Source of the DNA: Atriophallophorus winterbourni
Lineage: Eukaryota; Platyhelminthes; Trematoda; Plagiorchiida; Microphallidae
Assembly: GCA_013407085.1 (NCBI GenBank)
Contig: JACCGJ010023907.1
Location: 54,716 to 118,715, forward strand
Direction: 5' to 3'
DNA length: 64,000 nucleotides
Shown: positions 62,628-64,000 of the stretch, piece after piece
How positions within the stretch are numbered: position 1 is the stretch's first letter
How the letters are laid out: the number at the start of each line of letters is the position of its first letter
The notes under the pieces: generated by a model
What the model was told of the DNA's origin: nothing
The model's input: the letters and a program-made list of their open reading frames with translations, nothing else
The model's database searches: none
Program-made: the position numbers and the translations under genes

Positions 62628-63793
62628 TGTTGACTCTTCTTCTTCTGAATCGAAAGCATAAGGGATAAAATCCCGTTTAAGCTTCATCACAGTAATAGAC
62701 ATGGGTGACTTCTGCTGACAAGGCAAACCCTGAGAGTAGAGGAACACCACTATATCACTCCGGGGATCAAGTCCATCCGTCTCAACAAATGCTGATCCAA
62801 CGCGCTTTTGAATAGCTGTTCAGATGGTAGAGACAGGAGCTCTTTCGGTAGAGAGTTCCAAGTGTTCACCACCCGCGTGGATAGCGTGCTCGCATTACTC
62901 AGCTTCAGCCTTCTAGGCTTCTGCAACTTAAAGTCATGTCCACGAGTCCTCGACTCACCTACTAATCGGAAGTACTGGAGGAACTCGTCTCCATATTGAC
63001 CGAGAAGAATACGGCGTGTCAGGAGCAGGTCATATCTTTCCCTTCGAAGCTCTAGGGGGTAGAGTTTCAGCAAGCTCCTCCTATCCTCGTACGCGAGTTG
63101 GCGCATTCCACAAACCATCTTAGTGCCCCTCCTTTGTACCCTCTCCAAGGAGTCGCATTCGCCTTTGGACTGAGGAAATGCAACAGGTAGCCCATATTCC
63201 AACAGAGGACGAATGTACACAGAGAAAAGTGTCTGGAACATTTGCGGGGTAATGGACGCAAAGGAACGCCGAATCGCCCAGAGCATCCTGGTAGCGCTGC
63301 CTATTCTCCGACAAGTGTCAGCCTTCGACTTCAAGGAATCCATAACCAGAATCCCTAAGTCTTTTTCGACCGTCACCGCTCTAATAGGCTTACCTCCAAG
63401 AAAGTATTCACCACCAGTGTCATCGGAGTTTATGCGCATGACCACTGTCTTGTCCTCATTGATAGGCAGTGACCAGCGATGTGTCCAACTGACTAAGTCA
63501 TCAACTGCTTGTTGCAGTTGCTTGTGGCCATCGCAGGAACTGACAGAGGCCCACAGTTTCAGATCATCCGCGAATAAAAGACAATCGATCGCTACCGCGT
63601 CCGGAATATCATTCACGAAAATTTTGAATAACAATGGGCCAAGTTCAAATCCCTGCGGCACTCCGGAGCCTGCTATCAACTCTGAAGACAAAACTCCATT
63701 CACCTCTACACGGTTTGACCGCCCTGAGATGAATGCCTCGATCCACTTAAGTAGACAACCTGAATACCCAAACCCTCCAGCTTGACGAGCGAC
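62628..63793 (-). mobile_element. CR1-like LINE, minus copy (right arm of inverted pair)
   Basis: Nearly identical to the plus copy over about 1.16 kb in opposite orientation, including the 3' untranslated region (CAGCAGAAGTCACCCATG, TCTATTACTGTGATGAAGC) and the GAAGAAGAAGAG tail. It is truncated at about 63793, upstream of the LVKL-GLGIQ region. One base is missing near 63762 relative to the plus copy (ATTCAGGTTGTC versus ATTCAGGGTTGTC). Beyond that the long frame 62750-63703 is open. Confidence 0.9.
62750..63703 (-). CDS. CR1-like RT C-terminal half, open frame
   Basis: 317 codons without a stop: GSGVPQGFELGPLLFKIFVN, catalytic FADD at 44-47, QQAVDDLVSWTHRWSLPINE, KDLGILVMDSLKSKADTC, TRMLWAIRRSFASITPQMFQ, LEYGLPVAFPQ, VVNTWNSLPKELLSLP and the C-terminus LLRRMDLIPG. 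It shows the undamaged reading of the region that is broken at three places in the plus copy. The first codon is GTG inside a larger frame (VEVNGVLSSE), so the start is nominal. The fingers and the first catalytic Asp are lost. Confidence 0.9.
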   Translation of the reverse strand: MNGVLSSELIAGSGVPQGFELGPLLFKIFVNDIPDAVAIDCLLFADDLKLWASVSSCDGHKQLQQAVDDLVSWTHRWSLPINEDKTVVMRINSDDTGGEYFLGGKPIRAVTVEKDLGILVMDSLKSKADTCRRIGSATRMLWAIRRSFASITPQMFQTLFSVYIRPLLEYGLPVAFPQSKGECDSLERVQRRGTKMVCGMRQLAYEDRRSLLKLYPLELRRERYDLLLTRRILLGQYGDEFLQYFRLVGESRTRGHDFKLQKPRRLKLSNASTLSTRVVNTWNSLPKELLSLPSEQLFKSALDQHLLRRMDLIPGVI

Positions 63794-63794
63794 C

Positions 63795-64000
63795 AGTGTT
63801 TTATTTGCGTGGGATCAGATATACTTGATAATTTGCACGAAATACATTGCGACGCGTTCCCACACGAACCTCACGAATGTCATCTCTCAACTGTTACTCA
63901 ATCGATACGCGTCTGTGTATCGATGGAAGCTATCTTAGCCCAGATTCAACGATCAGACGACCTTGACCTTGTAGCAGTTCAGTTCAGTTCAGTTGCACAG
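63795..64000. other. Unassigned end of window; (GTTCA)n run
   Basis: AGTTCAGTTCAGTTCAGTTG near 63977-63996 is a short pentamer repeat. Otherwise nothing recognised. Confidence 0.5.

Noticed and set aside
63213..63785. 190-codon plus-strand frame
   Set aside because: Antisense shadow of the minus-strand LINE RT at 62750-63703; the plus copy shows the equivalent shadow at 61145-61594.

Overview
The window looks like repeat-rich, AT-rich nuclear DNA of a digenean flatworm, plausibly schistosomatid. The taxon is inferred from three things: the mix of non-LTR elements (CR1/Jockey-like and several RTE-like families) with a Ty3/Gypsy element; hammerhead-bearing dispersed repeats; and a multi-exon gene with 27-38 bp introns at its 5' end, a pattern known from schistosomes. 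No bacterial operons, rRNA, tRNA or CRISPR were seen.

One well-supported host gene lies on the minus strand at 37864-47556. It has 12 coding exons whose splice phases agree and which total 1815 nt (about 604 residues). It encodes an N-terminal RUN domain, a short coiled coil and a long Ser/Pro-rich tail. One junction, the 3' end of exon 4, is unresolved. Two weaker host-exon candidates are on the plus strand, at 5618-5836 and 33795-34015; the second carries an MDM1-like motif.

Layout. 0-4.4 kb: two CR1-like 3' fragments. 5.9-6.6 kb: RTE-like 3' end. 7.2-10.5 kb: hammerhead-type H-repeats, a 73-bp-arm palindrome (9152-9334) and CR1-like pieces. 13.1-16.6 kb: CR1-like copies and an RTE 3' end. 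17.4-22.2 kb: an RTE-like element nested in a CR1-like element. 22.6-23.7 kb: inverted H-repeats around a possible Penelope-like endonuclease remnant. 25.4-26.1 kb: CR1-like 3' end. 29.3-32.2 kb: long decayed RTE-like element. 37.9-47.6 kb: RUN gene with S-repeats in its introns. 48-51 kb: S-repeat palindrome, RTE-like RT fragments, and a second Gypsy fragment fused to a LINE fragment. 51.2-57.4 kb: an RTE-like element split by a Gypsy element with 191-bp LTRs, intact gag and integrase but no reverse transcriptase. 57.8-59.1 kb: H-repeat, then an RTE endonuclease carrying a LINE insertion with a 12-bp target duplication. 59.6 kb: S-repeat. 60.4-63.8 kb: two CR1-like LINE copies tail to tail, forming a 1.1-kb-arm inverted repeat.

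The mobile elements are nearly all broken by stops, frameshifts and truncations. The best-kept reading frames are the RTE reverse transcriptase at 18422-19918, the Gypsy gag-protease and integrase, and the minus-strand LINE copy at 62750-63703. Family names come from motif recognition only; no database was searched. H-repeat and S-repeat are working labels used here.
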